Shown: positions 8,978-18,127, counted from the first letter of the stretch. The stretch is 44,127 nucleotides of DNA from Sterolibacteriaceae bacterium (GCA_025360425.1 JANYCD010000087.1:1-44127), one strand, 5' to 3'. Notes: generated from the letters alone by a model not told the origin. Translations and numbers: made by a program.

Positions 8978-10924
8978 TTATTCGATCACCGCTTTGCTTT
9001 TTCCCGCGATCACCGCTTGAATCCGCGTTACCAGCAGGTTCCAGTCGATGTTGCGATTGTAGCCGATCATCTTGACGGCCGGGATGCCCGAGCCTTTGAC
9101 CAGCACATAGCCCTTTCCATCTGGTTCGATGCCTTCCAGCGTACATACCTTGTCTTTCAACTTGCAGCCGATACCGATGCGATCGTAGCCGAAGGTGTTG
9201 AAGAAACTGACCGGGCTGGCCTTCACCGCCGCAGCACCGGCAGCGCCGCCGATGGCGGAAATATCCTGCAATGCGCCGCGACTGATGGTGCGCGGGTAAT
9301 CACCGGGACTGCTGGCAAACCTGGCGTCGAAGCTCAATGGTTTCCAGCCCTGTAGTTCGAGACTTTTCACTTCACCGTCGAGACGGCCGGTGATGCTGCC
9401 AAACGAAAAAGTACGCGTCAACATGCCAAGATCGAGCCTGCGCATTTCGACATTGGCGAGAAAGCGCTGGCGCCGGCTCATCGGCTCGATCACTTGTAAA
9501 TTGCGGGCGGTGATGCGGCCGTCGAATACATCAATCACCATGGCACCGCCAAGCGAGAAGATGCTCCGCTCGTAGGTGGCGTCGGGCACGCGCGCGGTCA
9601 GGGTTCCCGACAACGGCGGGATCTTGAGCGCGGCGGAAATCTTGGGCAGGGAAACAGCTTCGATGCCGCCGGAGAAATTCCAGCGCCAGTCGGCCTCGGG
9701 CCGGGTGGCGTGGAATCGATCGACATACAGACGTCCATCAAGCAATGGGATCGAGACATCCTGCATGCGCACATTGTCACCATGCAGCGTTGCAGGGATG
9801 TTGAAACCACCGAGCGGCAACTCGCCCCAGCGCCCGGCGCCGACGGCAATCTCGGCGCGCGTGTCTGCGTTCCACAGCCAGGGAACACTGGCGTTGATGG
9901 CGGAGAATTCCAGATAGCCATTGCCATCGGCGAGGGTTGCATTCTCCAGACCGACAAAGAAGGATTGCAGACGACCATCGGCCCATTCACCGGACAACCG
10001 CGTATGACCACTGGCATGCAGCTTTGGAATCGCCAATTGATCCAGCCAGGGTTGCACCCATTCGTCGACCGCGCTACTGAGATCAATCTCGTCGGTGACA
10101 AAGCCCCAGCGCATCGGCTTGCCGAGCAGGCGGTCCCAATTCAGCGCGGCGGTTACGCTGCCGACCTTGTCCAGTGTCAACCGGAACAGGCTGATGTCGA
10201 GCGTCCTGCTATTCAATGTACCGCTGGCTTCGCCACGGATGCCGGCCTTGCGGTACCAGGGTGCCCAATACAATTCACCTTGCGGCCATTCCAGCCTGGC
10301 CTGCCATGCCCAGCCATCGCCGTGCCGGTCAGCGACCGCGGTCAACTGCGCGGCAATACCGTCACCGGCATGATTGCCGTCGGGACTGTTGAAAGCGACG
10401 CCGCGCAACACCAACTTTAAGTCGGCGTGATTGCTGCCAGCAACGAGCGTCAGATCAGCCCTTCCGCTAGCCCCATACGGCAAGATCCCGGAACCCAGCG
10501 TTTGAAGGTGGGCCAGGTCGACGTCACGCAACGTGAAATTCAGCACCCGGGATGAGAAGACATAAGAAAAGGAAAGTTTGATTGGCGGCTGCTTGCCGCT
10601 GTGCAACAGCCCTTGCGGGCATTCGATATGGTTGTCGCTGAGGCGAAATCCATCGCAGTGCAAGTGCAGGTCGTGAACTTCAGTCGACGACGAGCGCAAA
10701 CGCTTGATGAAAATATCTCCGATGCCGTGATCAAAAGGGTTTATGTCGACGCGGATGCCCTCTGCATCAAAAGCCGGATGGTGAATCGTGTCGACGCTCA
10801 GCGAAATGCTTTGGGCGTGGACAGACAGCGCCGCTGCCAGCATGGCTAGCATGGCTAGCAGCGCGACAAATTTATGCTGGGAAAATTCCTGTGGAAAGAT
10901 ACCGGTCACCGCGATCACAGACAA
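8978..10924 (-). CDS. ydbH: YdbH-like AsmA/TamB-superfamily protein
   Basis: Up to 648 residues, almost entirely beta-rich, with the C-terminal DUF2993-like YdbH domain (LQVIEPMSRRQRFLANVEMRRLDL near residue 490, then SFGSITGRLDGEV and LNTFGYDRIGIGCKL). YdbH, TamB and YhdP are known to share phospholipid transport between inner and outer membrane in E. coli. This copy is much shorter than the 879-residue E. coli protein. The N-terminus is uncertain: the frame opens at a TTG at 10924 and overlaps cysM by 53 bases, and no good ribosome site is visible. A hydrophobic stretch ending in VHA-Q looks like a cleavable signal rather than a permanent membrane anchor. It sits in the ydbH-ynbE-ydbL order. 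Confidence 0.82.
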   Translation of the reverse strand: MSVIAVTGIFPQEFSQHKFVALLAMLAMLAAALSVHAQSISLSVDTIHHPAFDAEGIRVDINPFDHGIGDIFIKRLRSSSTEVHDLHLHCDGFRLSDNHIECPQGLLHSGKQPPIKLSFSYVFSSRVLNFTLRDVDLAHLQTLGSGILPYGASGRADLTLVAGSNHADLKLVLRGVAFNSPDGNHAGDGIAAQLTAVADRHGDGWAWQARLEWPQGELYWAPWYRKAGIRGEASGTLNSRTLDISLFRLTLDKVGSVTAALNWDRLLGKPMRWGFVTDEIDLSSAVDEWVQPWLDQLAIPKLHASGHTRLSGEWADGRLQSFFVGLENATLADGNGYLEFSAINASVPWLWNADTRAEIAVGAGRWGELPLGGFNIPATLHGDNVRMQDVSIPLLDGRLYVDRFHATRPEADWRWNFSGGIEAVSLPKISAALKIPPLSGTLTARVPDATYERSIFSLGGAMVIDVFDGRITARNLQVIEPMSRRQRFLANVEMRRLDLGMLTRTFSFGSITGRLDGEVKSLELQGWKPLSFDARFASSPGDYPRTISRGALQDISAIGGAAGAAAVKASPVSFFNTFGYDRIGIGCKLKDKVCTLEGIEPDGKGYVLVKGSGIPAVKMIGYNRNIDWNLLVTRIQAVIAGKSKAVIE

Positions 10925-11774
10925 TGGTGACGATCACCGCATTGCTCACCTCCGATGCAATGCGCAGCGCCACCTGTAGCGCACCGCCGGAGGAAACGCC
11001 GGCGAAGATGCCTTCCTCGGCGGCCAGGCGGCGCGTCATCACCTCGGCGTCGCCCTGGCTGATATTTTCGACACGGTCGACGCGTGCCTTGTCGTAGATT
11101 TTTGGGAGGTACGCTTCTGGCCACTTGCGGATGCCGGCGATCTGCGAACCCTCTTCAGGTTGACAGCCGACAATGGTGATCGCCGGATTTTTTTCCTTGA
11201 AAAAACGCGAGCAACCCATGATGGTACCGGTGGTGCCCATGCTGGAAATGAAGTGAGTGATGCCACCCGCCGTGTCGCGCCAGATTTCCGGGCCGGTGCC
11301 TTCGTAATGGGCCAGCGGATTGTCCGGATTGGAGAATTGGTCAAGCATCAACCCCTTGCCTTCCTTGACCATGCGCTCGGCCACATCACGCGCAGACTCC
11401 ATGCCGCCAGCCTTGGGCGTCAGAATCAGTTCAGCGCCGAACGCACGCATGGTCTGCACGCGCTCCACGCTCTGATGTTCGGGCATGATCAGCACCATGC
11501 GGTAACCACGCATCGCCGCGACCATGGCCAGCGCGATGCCGGTGTTGCCCGAAGTCGCCTCGACCAGCGTGTCACCGGGACGTATGCTGCCGCACGCTTC
11601 GGCGTGCTTGATCATCGACAATGCCGGCCGGTCCTTGACCGATCCGGCCGGGTTGTTGCCTTCCAGCTTGGCCAGGATCACATTGTTGCGCTGCGCGTTT
11701 TCTGCGCCGGGAATGCGCTGCAAACGCACCAGCGGGGTATTGCCGACGAAGTTTTCAAGTGTGGGGGTGCTCAT
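10872..11774 (-). CDS. cysM: Cysteine synthase B (O-acetylserine sulfhydrylase)
   Basis: Makes cysteine from O-acetylserine and sulfide or thiosulfate with PLP. At 300 residues it has normal CysM length. The PLP lysine is in NPAGSVKDRP near residue 43, the phosphate/substrate loop is EATSGNTGIALA, and the C-terminus DRGDRYLSTGIF is characteristic of CysM rather than CysK. ATG at 11772-11774 is preferred over a TTG three codons upstream. Its 3' end overlaps the ydbH-like frame by about 50 bases, an arrangement that suggests coupling. Confidence 0.96.
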   Translation of the reverse strand: MSTPTLENFVGNTPLVRLQRIPGAENAQRNNVILAKLEGNNPAGSVKDRPALSMIKHAEACGSIRPGDTLVEATSGNTGIALAMVAAMRGYRMVLIMPEHQSVERVQTMRAFGAELILTPKAGGMESARDVAERMVKEGKGLMLDQFSNPDNPLAHYEGTGPEIWRDTAGGITHFISSMGTTGTIMGCSRFFKEKNPAITIVGCQPEEGSQIAGIRKWPEAYLPKIYDKARVDRVENISQGDAEVMTRRLAAEEGIFAGVSSGGALQVALRIASEVSNAVIVTIVCDRGDRYLSTGIFPA

Positions 11775-11853
11775 GCGATGCAATGATACCGGACTCGAAA
11801 GGTGCCCTGCGTAGTCGCCCTCGGGAAAGCATCGTTGCGAACCTAAGATATCC

Positions 11854-12813
11854 TCATCTCGGTACGAATCCGAAATCCAAATCGACGGCCTCGTTGATGT
11901 ACATCATTTCCACGCTGAAACCGTCGACGCTGAAGGCATAGCTCACCTCGACGTTCGGCGGAACCAGGAGTTCGCAATTGGCATGGTGACCGTTCTCGAA
12001 AACCCGGGCACGGGTTTTTCGGTAAGGCTCGGGCGTGCGGGCGCCAAGCGCAAAGTTCATATAGCCCTGATCGCTCACCCGATGGTCCGCAGGCCATGCT
12101 TGCGGTTTCGAGTCGATGTATTCCACCACTTCGACGAATAGATCTCCGGCCAGCAAGGTCAAGGACTTTCTTCTGGCCCCGGCCAATCCCCACAAGGCTT
12201 CGTGCTCGGGGCCATGCAGCGTGATATCGACCGGCACCATGCCGAGCGTATCAACAAAAAACTGCCTGGAGCGCGCAAGATCTGGAACCGATACGCTCAT
12301 GCTGCGCACCACGACGTTCACTTCGGGGCGAAGCCGCGGCGGTGCATCCGGCATCCGGATGTCGCGCTCCATCAATTCAAGCAGATTGCCGATAGGGTCA
12401 CGCACGCAAACGCGCCGATCGCCAGCCGCGCCCAGCGGTGCGGTGATGGGCTTTATTGCTTCGGCCGCCAAGCGCCCGAGCGTTGCATCGAAATCGGCCA
12501 CATGGATGCTCAGCAAGCCGTAGCCGATATCCGAAAGCTGGCGTTGCGCCGGCAGCGGTCTGGATTCAGGTTCGAGATATTTAAACAATTCGACCTGGAA
12601 AAATTCGTTGCGGTCGATCAACCATGCCACCCCGAGCTTGGTGTTCGGCACGCCCAAACCCTGGAGTTCGGCGATATCGGCCCCGCCGAACTCCGCCGAC
12701 CCGGCGCTCAAGAACCCGAACATGCGTCGGTACCAATCTGTGGTGGCCTTGTTGTCAGGTCCGCAAACCAGTGCAACCTGTGTCGCAACCATACCGTGCG
12801 TCGTAGCTGTCAT
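11854..12813 (-). CDS. Two-module VOC (glyoxalase/dioxygenase fold) protein
   Basis: A 319-residue protein with two vicinal-oxygen-chelate modules: one at about residues 8-150, closing with VCVRDPIGNLLELMERD, the other at about 165-315, starting VVRSMSVSVPDLARSRQFFVDTLGMV. Such proteins include glyoxalases, extradiol dioxygenases and resistance proteins; metal ligands cannot be assigned confidently, and a specific substrate is not evident. It lies between hldD (30 bases upstream) and cysM, an insertion into a series otherwise made of envelope and amino acid genes. ATG is preceded by AGGCGAGG. Confidence 0.8.
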   Translation of the reverse strand: MTATTHGMVATQVALVCGPDNKATTDWYRRMFGFLSAGSAEFGGADIAELQGLGVPNTKLGVAWLIDRNEFFQVELFKYLEPESRPLPAQRQLSDIGYGLLSIHVADFDATLGRLAAEAIKPITAPLGAAGDRRVCVRDPIGNLLELMERDIRMPDAPPRLRPEVNVVVRSMSVSVPDLARSRQFFVDTLGMVPVDITLHGPEHEALWGLAGARRKSLTLLAGDLFVEVVEYIDSKPQAWPADHRVSDQGYMNFALGARTPEPYRKTRARVFENGHHANCELLVPPNVEVSYAFSVDGFSVEMMYINEAVDLDFGFVPR

Positions 12814-12843
12814 CGTGGCCTCGCCTTTCAGAGTATTAGACGG

Positions 12844-13863
12844 TCATGCAGGAGTAACGACCATTACATCATCGGACTTCAAACGCGCTTGCGCATATTG
12901 GGCCACGCCCTCTTCCACCGTCGCAAATTCACCGTCGTAGCCCGCCTCGCGCAATCGGGTCAGGTCGGCCTGAGTATAGCTCTGGTATTTTCCTTTCAGC
13001 GCTTCGGGAAAATCGATGTATTCGATGATGCCTTGCGCCACCATGTCAGCAAGCGCCAGCACCGGCTTTCCTTCGACAGCACGGCAGGCATTCACCGTTG
13101 CAACGGCGACATCGTTGAATGGCTGGGCGCGTCCGCTGCCCAGATTGAAAATACCGGAGCCACCCCGGTCGAGAAAATGCAGGTTGACCCGGACCACATC
13201 GTCGACGAAGACGAAATCGCGGCGCTGCTCACCATTGCCATAACCATCACAGCCTTCAAACAACTTGACCTTGCCTGTTGTGCGGTACTGGTTGAAATGG
13301 TGAAAGGCCACCGAAGCCATGCGGCCCTTGTGCTGCTCGCGCGGACCGTAAACATTGAAGTAGCGGAAACCCGCCACCTGGGAATTGGCGTCGATCAAGC
13401 GGCGGCGCACCACCTGATCGAACAGGAATTTCGAGTAGCCGTAGATGTTGAGCGGTGCTTCGTGTTCGCGCGACTCTTCGAATACATTGCCGCCGCCATA
13501 GACCGAAGCCGACGATGCATACAAAAACGGAACTTCCTCATCCAGGCAATAGTCGAGCAGGCTTAGCGAATAGCGGTAATTGTTGGCCATCATGTACTGG
13601 CCATCGGTCTCCATCGTGTCCGAACAGGCGCCCTGATGCAGGATGGCTTCAATGCTGCCATCGAAATGGCCGCCCTCGATCAAATGCATGAACTCGCTCT
13701 TGTCGAAGTACTCTGCGATTTCGCAATCGACCAGATTGCGGAACTTGTCGGCTGGCTCAAGATGGTCGACGGCGATGATGTCGGTTACACCGCATTGGTT
13801 GAGCGCCTTGACCAGATTTGCGCCGATGAAGCCGGCAGCGCCGGTGACAATGGTGTAGAGCAT
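12844..13863 (-). CDS. hldD: ADP-L-glycero-D-manno-heptose 6-epimerase
   Basis: Final enzyme of ADP-heptose synthesis for the LPS inner core. At 339 residues it is an extended SDR with the Rossmann loop [11 protein letters not shown] at residues 7-17, a YASSASVYG serine segment and YGYSKFLFD with the catalytic tyrosine and lysine. ATG at 13861-13863 starts [11 protein letters not shown], the family's normal N-terminus; a 19-residue upstream extension overlapping the kinase is rejected. It starts 4 bases after the kinase stop. Confidence 0.96.
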   Translation of the reverse strand: MLYTIVTGAAGFIGANLVKALNQCGVTDIIAVDHLEPADKFRNLVDCEIAEYFDKSEFMHLIEGGHFDGSIEAILHQGACSDTMETDGQYMMANNYRYSLSLLDYCLDEEVPFLYASSASVYGGGNVFEESREHEAPLNIYGYSKFLFDQVVRRRLIDANSQVAGFRYFNVYGPREQHKGRMASVAFHHFNQYRTTGKVKLFEGCDGYGNGEQRRDFVFVDDVVRVNLHFLDRGGSGIFNLGSGRAQPFNDVAVATVNACRAVEGKPVLALADMVAQGIIEYIDFPEALKGKYQSYTQADLTRLREAGYDGEFATVEEGVAQYAQARLKSDDVMVVTPA

Positions 13864-13867
13864 GGGT

Positions 13868-14794
13868 TTATTCAATCCTGAGTTCAGCCAGTGAACAGGC
13901 CGCCGTGCCAAGCTTGCCAACGACGATACCGGCGGCGCGATTGGCGATGCGCATGGCGGCGACCAGATCGAGTCCGCTCGCCAGCATCACCGCCAGCGTG
14001 GCGATCACGGTATCACCGGCACCGCTGACATCGAACACTTCGCGCGCCTGTGCCGCAACGTGCGCCTCGCCTTGCTCCGAGAATAGCGTCATGCCTTCTT
14101 CCGAGCGCGTCAGCAGCAGCGCTTCCAGGCCTAGATCGCGGCGCAATTTTTGCGTTCGCTGCGTGAGTTCCTGTTCGTTGTTCCAGCGTCCGAGCACTTC
14201 GCGCAACTCCGAGCGGTTGGGTGTAATTACCGTGGCACCGGCATAACGCGTGTAGTCGTCGCCCTTGGGGTCGACCAGCACCGGCTTGCCTGCGGCGCGG
14301 GCGCTCTGGATCATCGCGGTGATATGCGTCAGGCCGCCCTTGCCGTAGTCGGACAATATCACGACATCGCAATCCGGCAGACGCTGTTCGAATTCGGCGA
14401 GCTTGGCGGTAAGGACTTCGTGAGTAGGTGCATTTTCAAAATCGATGCGCAGCAACTGTTGCTGACGGCCGATGACGCGCAACTTCACCGTGGTTGCCAG
14501 TTGCGCGTCTTCATGCAAGCTGGCAGCGATGCCGGAATCCGCCAGCAGGCGCGACAGGGTCTGGCCGGCTTCATCCGCCCCAACTACCGATAGCAGGGCG
14601 GTATTCGCGCCCAGCGCCGCGCAATTGCGCGCGACGTTGGCGGCGCCGCCGGGACGTTCCTCAGTACGCTCTACCTTGACCACCGGTACCGGCGCTTCGG
14701 GAGAAATACGCGACACCTCACCGAACCAGTAGCGGTCGAGCATGACATCGCCGACAACAAGGACGCGGGCTTTTGATGTATCCGGTATTTGCAT
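13868..14794 (-). CDS. hldA: D-glycero-beta-D-manno-heptose-7-phosphate kinase (domain I only)
   Basis: Phosphorylates heptose 7-phosphate at C1 in ADP-heptose synthesis. At 308 residues it matches only the kinase (PfkB/ribokinase) half of E. coli Hld[15 protein letters not shown] near residue 50 and the C-terminal [14 protein letters not shown] with the catalytic Asp near residue 258. The nucleotidyltransferase half is absent, so an HldC/RfaE2 must be encoded elsewhere. The ATG has GTGAGGA at good spacing; a TTG one codon upstream is disfavoured. It precedes hldD directly and lies downstream of ugd behind a repeat-filled gap. Confidence 0.94.
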   Translation of the reverse strand: MQIPDTSKARVLVVGDVMLDRYWFGEVSRISPEAPVPVVKVERTEERPGGAANVARNCAALGANTALLSVVGADEAGQTLSRLLADSGIAASLHEDAQLATTVKLRVIGRQQQLLRIDFENAPTHEVLTAKLAEFEQRLPDCDVVILSDYGKGGLTHITAMIQSARAAGKPVLVDPKGDDYTRYAGATVITPNRSELREVLGRWNNEQELTQRTQKLRRDLGLEALLLTRSEEGMTLFSEQGEAHVAAQAREVFDVSGAGDTVIATLAVMLASGLDLVAAMRIANRAAGIVVGKLGTAACSLAELRIE

Positions 14795-14817
14795 CAATTC
14801 CTCACAAAAACAGCATT

Positions 14818-14898
14818 CACCACGAAGGGCACAAAGAGCACGAAGAAAACCTAAGGTGATTTATTGTATTTCTTGGTGCCTTTTGTGCCCTTGGTGGT
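14818..14898. repeat. 9-bp-periodic inverted repeat, copy 1 (between ugd and hldA)
   Basis: Left arm reads in 9-base steps CACGAAGGG, CACAAAGAG, CACGAAGAA (14821-14848). The right arm is the reverse complement of CACCAAGGG, CACAAAAGG, CACCAAGAA (14869-14898). The arms pair over nearly 30 bases around a loop of about 20. The transcript would form a long imperfect hairpin. A second copy lies at 16249-16326, on the other side of ugd. Confidence 0.85.
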
Positions 14899-14908
14899 TA
14901 CGCGCTTG

Positions 14909-16231
14909 TCATTTTCTGCCTATCGCAAAATACTCCAACCCCGCACGACGCGGATGTGCTGGATCGTAGAGATTGCGCCCGTCGAAAATTACCGGGTTTT
15001 TCAATTTTTTCTTGATGGCATCAAAATCAGGGCTGCGAAACTCCTTCCACTCGGTAACGATGGCCAGCGCATCGGCGCCGGTCAGCGCATCCATCGGTGT
15101 TTGCGCGAATGTGATGCGCGCATCACTGCCATAGATGTGGCGGGCTTCGGCGATGGCAACCGGGTCGTAGGCGCTCACCTTCGCACCGCGTTCAAATAAT
15201 TCACCGATCAACACGCGGCTCGGCGCCTCGCGCATGTCGTCGGTATTGGGTTTGAACGCCAATCCCCACAGAGCGAAAGTCTTGCCCGAAAGGTCATTGC
15301 CGAAACGTTTTACGATCTTGCGTGTCACCACGTGCTTCTGGATTTCATTGGCTTCTTCGACGGCCTGCAACACTTGCAAGTGCTGACCCGACTCTGCCGC
15401 GGTGCGAATCAGCGCCTGCACATCCTTGGGAAAACAGGACCCGCCATAGCCGCAACCGGGATAAAGAAAATGGTAGCCGATACGCGGGTCGGAACCGATT
15501 CCCTGGCGCACCAGTTCGATGTCCGCGCCCAAAGTCTCGGCGAGATTAGCCAGTTCATTCATAAAGGATATGCGCGTCGCCAGCATGGCATTGGCAGCGT
15601 ATTTGGTCAGCTCGGCCGAACGCACGTCCATCATGATCAACCGCTCATGGTTGCGCTGGAATGGCGCATAGAGCTGACGCATGAGTTCGATCGCCTGCGC
15701 ATCTTCGGCACCGACGATGATGCGGTCGGGTTTCATGAAATCCTCGATCGCCGCACCTTCCTTGAGAAACTCCGGGTTGGAGACGACGCTGTAGGGAGTA
15801 TCGACGCCACGCTTCTTCAGTTCTTCGGCGATGGCCGCGCTGACTTTGTCGGCCGTGCCGACCGGGACCGTGCTCTTGTCGACCACAACCTTGTATCCCG
15901 TCATGTGCTTGCCGATATTGCGTGCAGCGGCAACGACATATTGCAGATCGGCAGCGCCGTCCGCGTCGGGCGGGGTGCCCACCGCGATGAATTGCATGGT
16001 ACCGAAAGCGACGGCTTCCTCGACATTGGTAGTGAACCGCAAGCGGCCAGCAGCCTCATTCTTGCGTACCATCGCCTCCAGGCCGGGCTCGTAGATGGGA
16101 ATGCCCCCTTCATTGAGAATGCGGATCTTGTTCACATCCAGATCCAGGCAGAGCACGTCGTTGCCGACATCTGCTAGACAGGTTCCAGAGACAAGTCCGA
16201 CGTAACCAGTGCCGACAACCGTAATTTTCAA
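14909..16231 (-). CDS. ugd: UDP-glucose 6-dehydrogenase
   Basis: Oxidises UDP-glucose to UDP-glucuronate with two NAD, supplying precursors for exopolysaccharide or LPS sugars. 440 residues: N-terminal NAD domain [16 protein letters not shown], active-site Cys266 in [14 protein letters not shown], and Lys210 and Glu-containing [10 protein letters not shown] nearby. The start is TTG (16229-16231) with AAGGAG eight bases upstream; no ATG gives the canonical [12 protein letters not shown] start. It is bracketed by two copies of a 9-bp-periodic inverted repeat. The family also includes GDP-mannose dehydrogenases, but the motifs favour Ugd. Confidence 0.94.
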   Translation of the reverse strand: MKITVVGTGYVGLVSGTCLADVGNDVLCLDLDVNKIRILNEGGIPIYEPGLEAMVRKNEAAGRLRFTTNVEEAVAFGTMQFIAVGTPPDADGAADLQYVVAAARNIGKHMTGYKVVVDKSTVPVGTADKVSAAIAEELKKRGVDTPYSVVSNPEFLKEGAAIEDFMKPDRIIVGAEDAQAIELMRQLYAPFQRNHERLIMMDVRSAELTKYAANAMLATRISFMNELANLAETLGADIELVRQGIGSDPRIGYHFLYPGCGYGGSCFPKDVQALIRTAAESGQHLQVLQAVEEANEIQKHVVTRKIVKRFGNDLSGKTFALWGLAFKPNTDDMREAPSRVLIGELFERGAKVSAYDPVAIAEARHIYGSDARITFAQTPMDALTGADALAIVTEWKEFRSPDFDAIKKKLKNPVIFDGRNLYDPAHPRRAGLEYFAIGRK

Positions 16232-16248
16232 AACAAAATCTCCTTGTT

Positions 16249-16326
16249 CACCACAAAGGGCACCAAGGGCGCAAAGAAATCCAAACCCGTTTCTGCCGTT
16301 CTTGGTGCCCTTCGTGCGCTTGGTGG
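16249..16326. repeat. 9-bp-periodic inverted repeat, copy 2 (between lapB and ugd)
   Basis: Arms at 16249-16278 (CACAAAGGG, CACCAAGGG, CGCAAAGAA steps) and 16298-16326 (complement of CACCAAGCG, CACGAAGGG, CACCAAGAA). It belongs to the same family as 14818-14898 and fills the whole lapB-ugd gap except the ugd ribosome site; the repeat begins two bases after the lapB stop codon. Confidence 0.85.
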
Positions 16327-16327
16327 C

Positions 16328-17503
16328 TCATGGGGTTAGGTCAAATTCCTCTGTCCGTTTAGGCGGATACGTTTCCCATCCGCCGCACGCCGGGCAGCGC
16401 CAGTAAAACTGGCGCGCCTTGAAACCACAATTATCGCAACGATAACGCGCAACGCGGCGGGTATGGCCGTGGATCAGATTCTTCATCAGTTCCAGATCCG
16501 GGCGGCGTTCCGCCGACGCCATCAATATCTGCGCTTCGAGCAGTTTGTCGAGCCCGAGCAACGTCGGATTGCGCCGCAGTTCATCGCGCACCAGCGTGTA
16601 GGCCGCTTCCGGCCCGCCCAATGCCTGCTCAGCCTGAACCACGGAATCAAGCAGATCCAGTGAAGGATGCCGTTCAAGATAAGCGCGCAACAATTGGATG
16701 CCTTGTTCGGTACGGCCAAGTTTGCGATAGGCCTCCATCAGCTTGCCCGCCACCAGCGCGACATAAACTGCATTCTGTGTTTCAACCCGGGTCCATGCCT
16801 CGATCGCGGCATCGCTATCGCCACAACTCCAGGCCAGGTCGCCTTGCAGGATGGTGGCCCGCACACATTTGCGGTTGGCGGCAATTGCCCGCTCCAGATA
16901 ACGTCCCGCCTCGGCGGTTCGTCCATGCAACAGTTCCGCAGATGCCAGTTCACAACAGAACTCGGCGATTTCTTTTTGCCACAAGTGATCAGCATGCCCC
17001 GGCAGCGACTCGGCGATGGCGATGGCCCTGGCCCAGTCCTTTTCCTGCTGGTAGATTTCAAGCAGCGATTTCAGTGCTTCCTCGTCGCGTGAAGTCGAAC
17101 GCAGCTTGAGGAAAATTTCCTCGGCACGATCAAGCAACCCGGCTTTCAGATAATCCTGACCCAGTTCCGATAAAGCGTGCAGACGCTGTTCATCGGAAAA
17201 CCCTTCGCGGCCAACCAGATTCTGGTGAACGCGGATGGCGCGATCGGTTTCGCCACGGCGACGGAACAGGCTGCCCAGGGCAAAATGCAATTCGACTGTT
17301 TCCGGATCGACCCGTGCGGCTTCGAGAAAGGCTTCAATCGCCTTGTCTGGCTGCTCATTCAGCAGAAAATTCAGGCCGCGGAAATAAGAGCCTGGCAGCG
17401 CGCGCGACTCGCGTACCAGTTGCTTGATATCGATGCGAGCGGCAACCCAGCCGAGGGCAAAAAATGCCGGCAAGGCCAACAGCCACCATAACTGGATTTC
17501 CAC
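16328..17503 (-). CDS. lapB: LapB (YciM), LPS assembly regulator with TPRs and zinc ribbon
   Basis: Inner-membrane protein facing the cytoplasm that, in E. coli, presents LpxC to FtsH and so limits LPS synthesis. 391 residues: one N-terminal membrane helix (about 3-18), a row of TPR repeats through residue 350 and a C-terminal rubredoxin-like zinc site CDNCGF...CPACGGWETY. The start is GTG (17501-17503), with AAGGA seven bases upstream; it comes three bases after the lapA stop. Length and architecture match E. coli LapB. Confidence 0.95.
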   Translation of the reverse strand: MEIQLWWLLALPAFFALGWVAARIDIKQLVRESRALPGSYFRGLNFLLNEQPDKAIEAFLEAARVDPETVELHFALGSLFRRRGETDRAIRVHQNLVGREGFSDEQRLHALSELGQDYLKAGLLDRAEEIFLKLRSTSRDEEALKSLLEIYQQEKDWARAIAIAESLPGHADHLWQKEIAEFCCELASAELLHGRTAEAGRYLERAIAANRKCVRATILQGDLAWSCGDSDAAIEAWTRVETQNAVYVALVAGKLMEAYRKLGRTEQGIQLLRAYLERHPSLDLLDSVVQAEQALGGPEAAYTLVRDELRRNPTLLGLDKLLEAQILMASAERRPDLELMKNLIHGHTRRVARYRCDNCGFKARQFYWRCPACGGWETYPPKRTEEFDLTP

Positions 17504-17506
17504 CGT

Positions 17507-17764
17507 TCAGTCCTTCTTGTCGACGGATATGCTGCCCCCGCGCCACCGACCAAGCTCGATGCGCTGGCGGATCAGCGTGGCAAACGCGGCACTCAGGCCA
17601 ACCACAGCACCGATGGCAAAAGTTGTCAGTACGATCAGGGACAGTGGCGCCTGCACGCTGTGATCAAAAAAGAAGCGCAGTGCCACAGGCGCATCATTCT
17701 TGATCGCCAGACCAAGCAGGACGATGAATACCGCCAGACGCAGCAACCAGACTAGATATTTCAT
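17507..17764 (-). CDS. lapA: LapA (YciS, DUF1049) inner-membrane protein
   Basis: An 85-residue protein with two hydrophobic segments (about 5-22 and 42-65) joined by the NDAPVALRFFF motif typical of DUF1049, and a basic cytoplasmic tail. Co-operates with LapB in LPS regulation. ATG is preceded by GGAGAGCG. The lapA-lapB pairing downstream of ihfB is the standard order in this bacterial class. Confidence 0.92.
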   Translation of the reverse strand: MKYLVWLLRLAVFIVLLGLAIKNDAPVALRFFFDHSVQAPLSLIVLTTFAIGAVVGLSAAFATLIRQRIELGRWRGGSISVDKKD

Positions 17765-17824
17765 CGCTCTCCGGATACCGGCGGCACGGGCAGCGATGCC
17801 ACCCGTATGTTGATATCGGCGCGG

Positions 17825-18109
17825 TCAGCCCAGCTGATCCACGCGCTCGCGCAACTCCTTGCCAGCCTTGAAATGCGGCACATACTTGGCCGGCACCTGC
17901 ACCTTGTCGCCCGACTTCGGGTTGCGCCCGATACGCGGCGGCCGATAGTTGAGCGCAAAGCTGCCGAATCCGCGGATCTCGATGCGATCACCCCGGGTCA
18001 GGGACTCGATCATCGCATCAAGGATCATCTTTACCGCGTAGTCGGCATCCTTGGCCACCAGTTGGGGGAAACGAACCGCCAACCGGGCGATCAGCTCGGA
18101 CTTTGTCAT
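17825..18109 (-). CDS. ihfB: Integration host factor beta subunit
   Basis: DNA-bending protein that works as a heterodimer with IhfA. At 94 residues it starts [11 protein letters not shown] and has the DNA-binding arm [18 protein letters not shown], with the proline that intercalates. The start chosen is the ATG at 18107-18109, five residues inside the longest frame, because it matches the family's N-terminus. It lies between rpsA (19 bases upstream) and lapA, as in E. coli and many Betaproteobacteria. Confidence 0.96.
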   Translation of the reverse strand: MTKSELIARLAVRFPQLVAKDADYAVKMILDAMIESLTRGDRIEIRGFGSFALNYRPPRIGRNPKSGDKVQVPAKYVPHFKAGKELRERVDQLG

Positions 18110-18127
18110 GGGCACCCGAAGCAAGTT

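Noticed and set aside
14818-16326. CRISPR-like spaced repeats
   Set aside because: Two copies only, as inverted-repeat hairpins with 9-base steps, no spacers and no cas genes.
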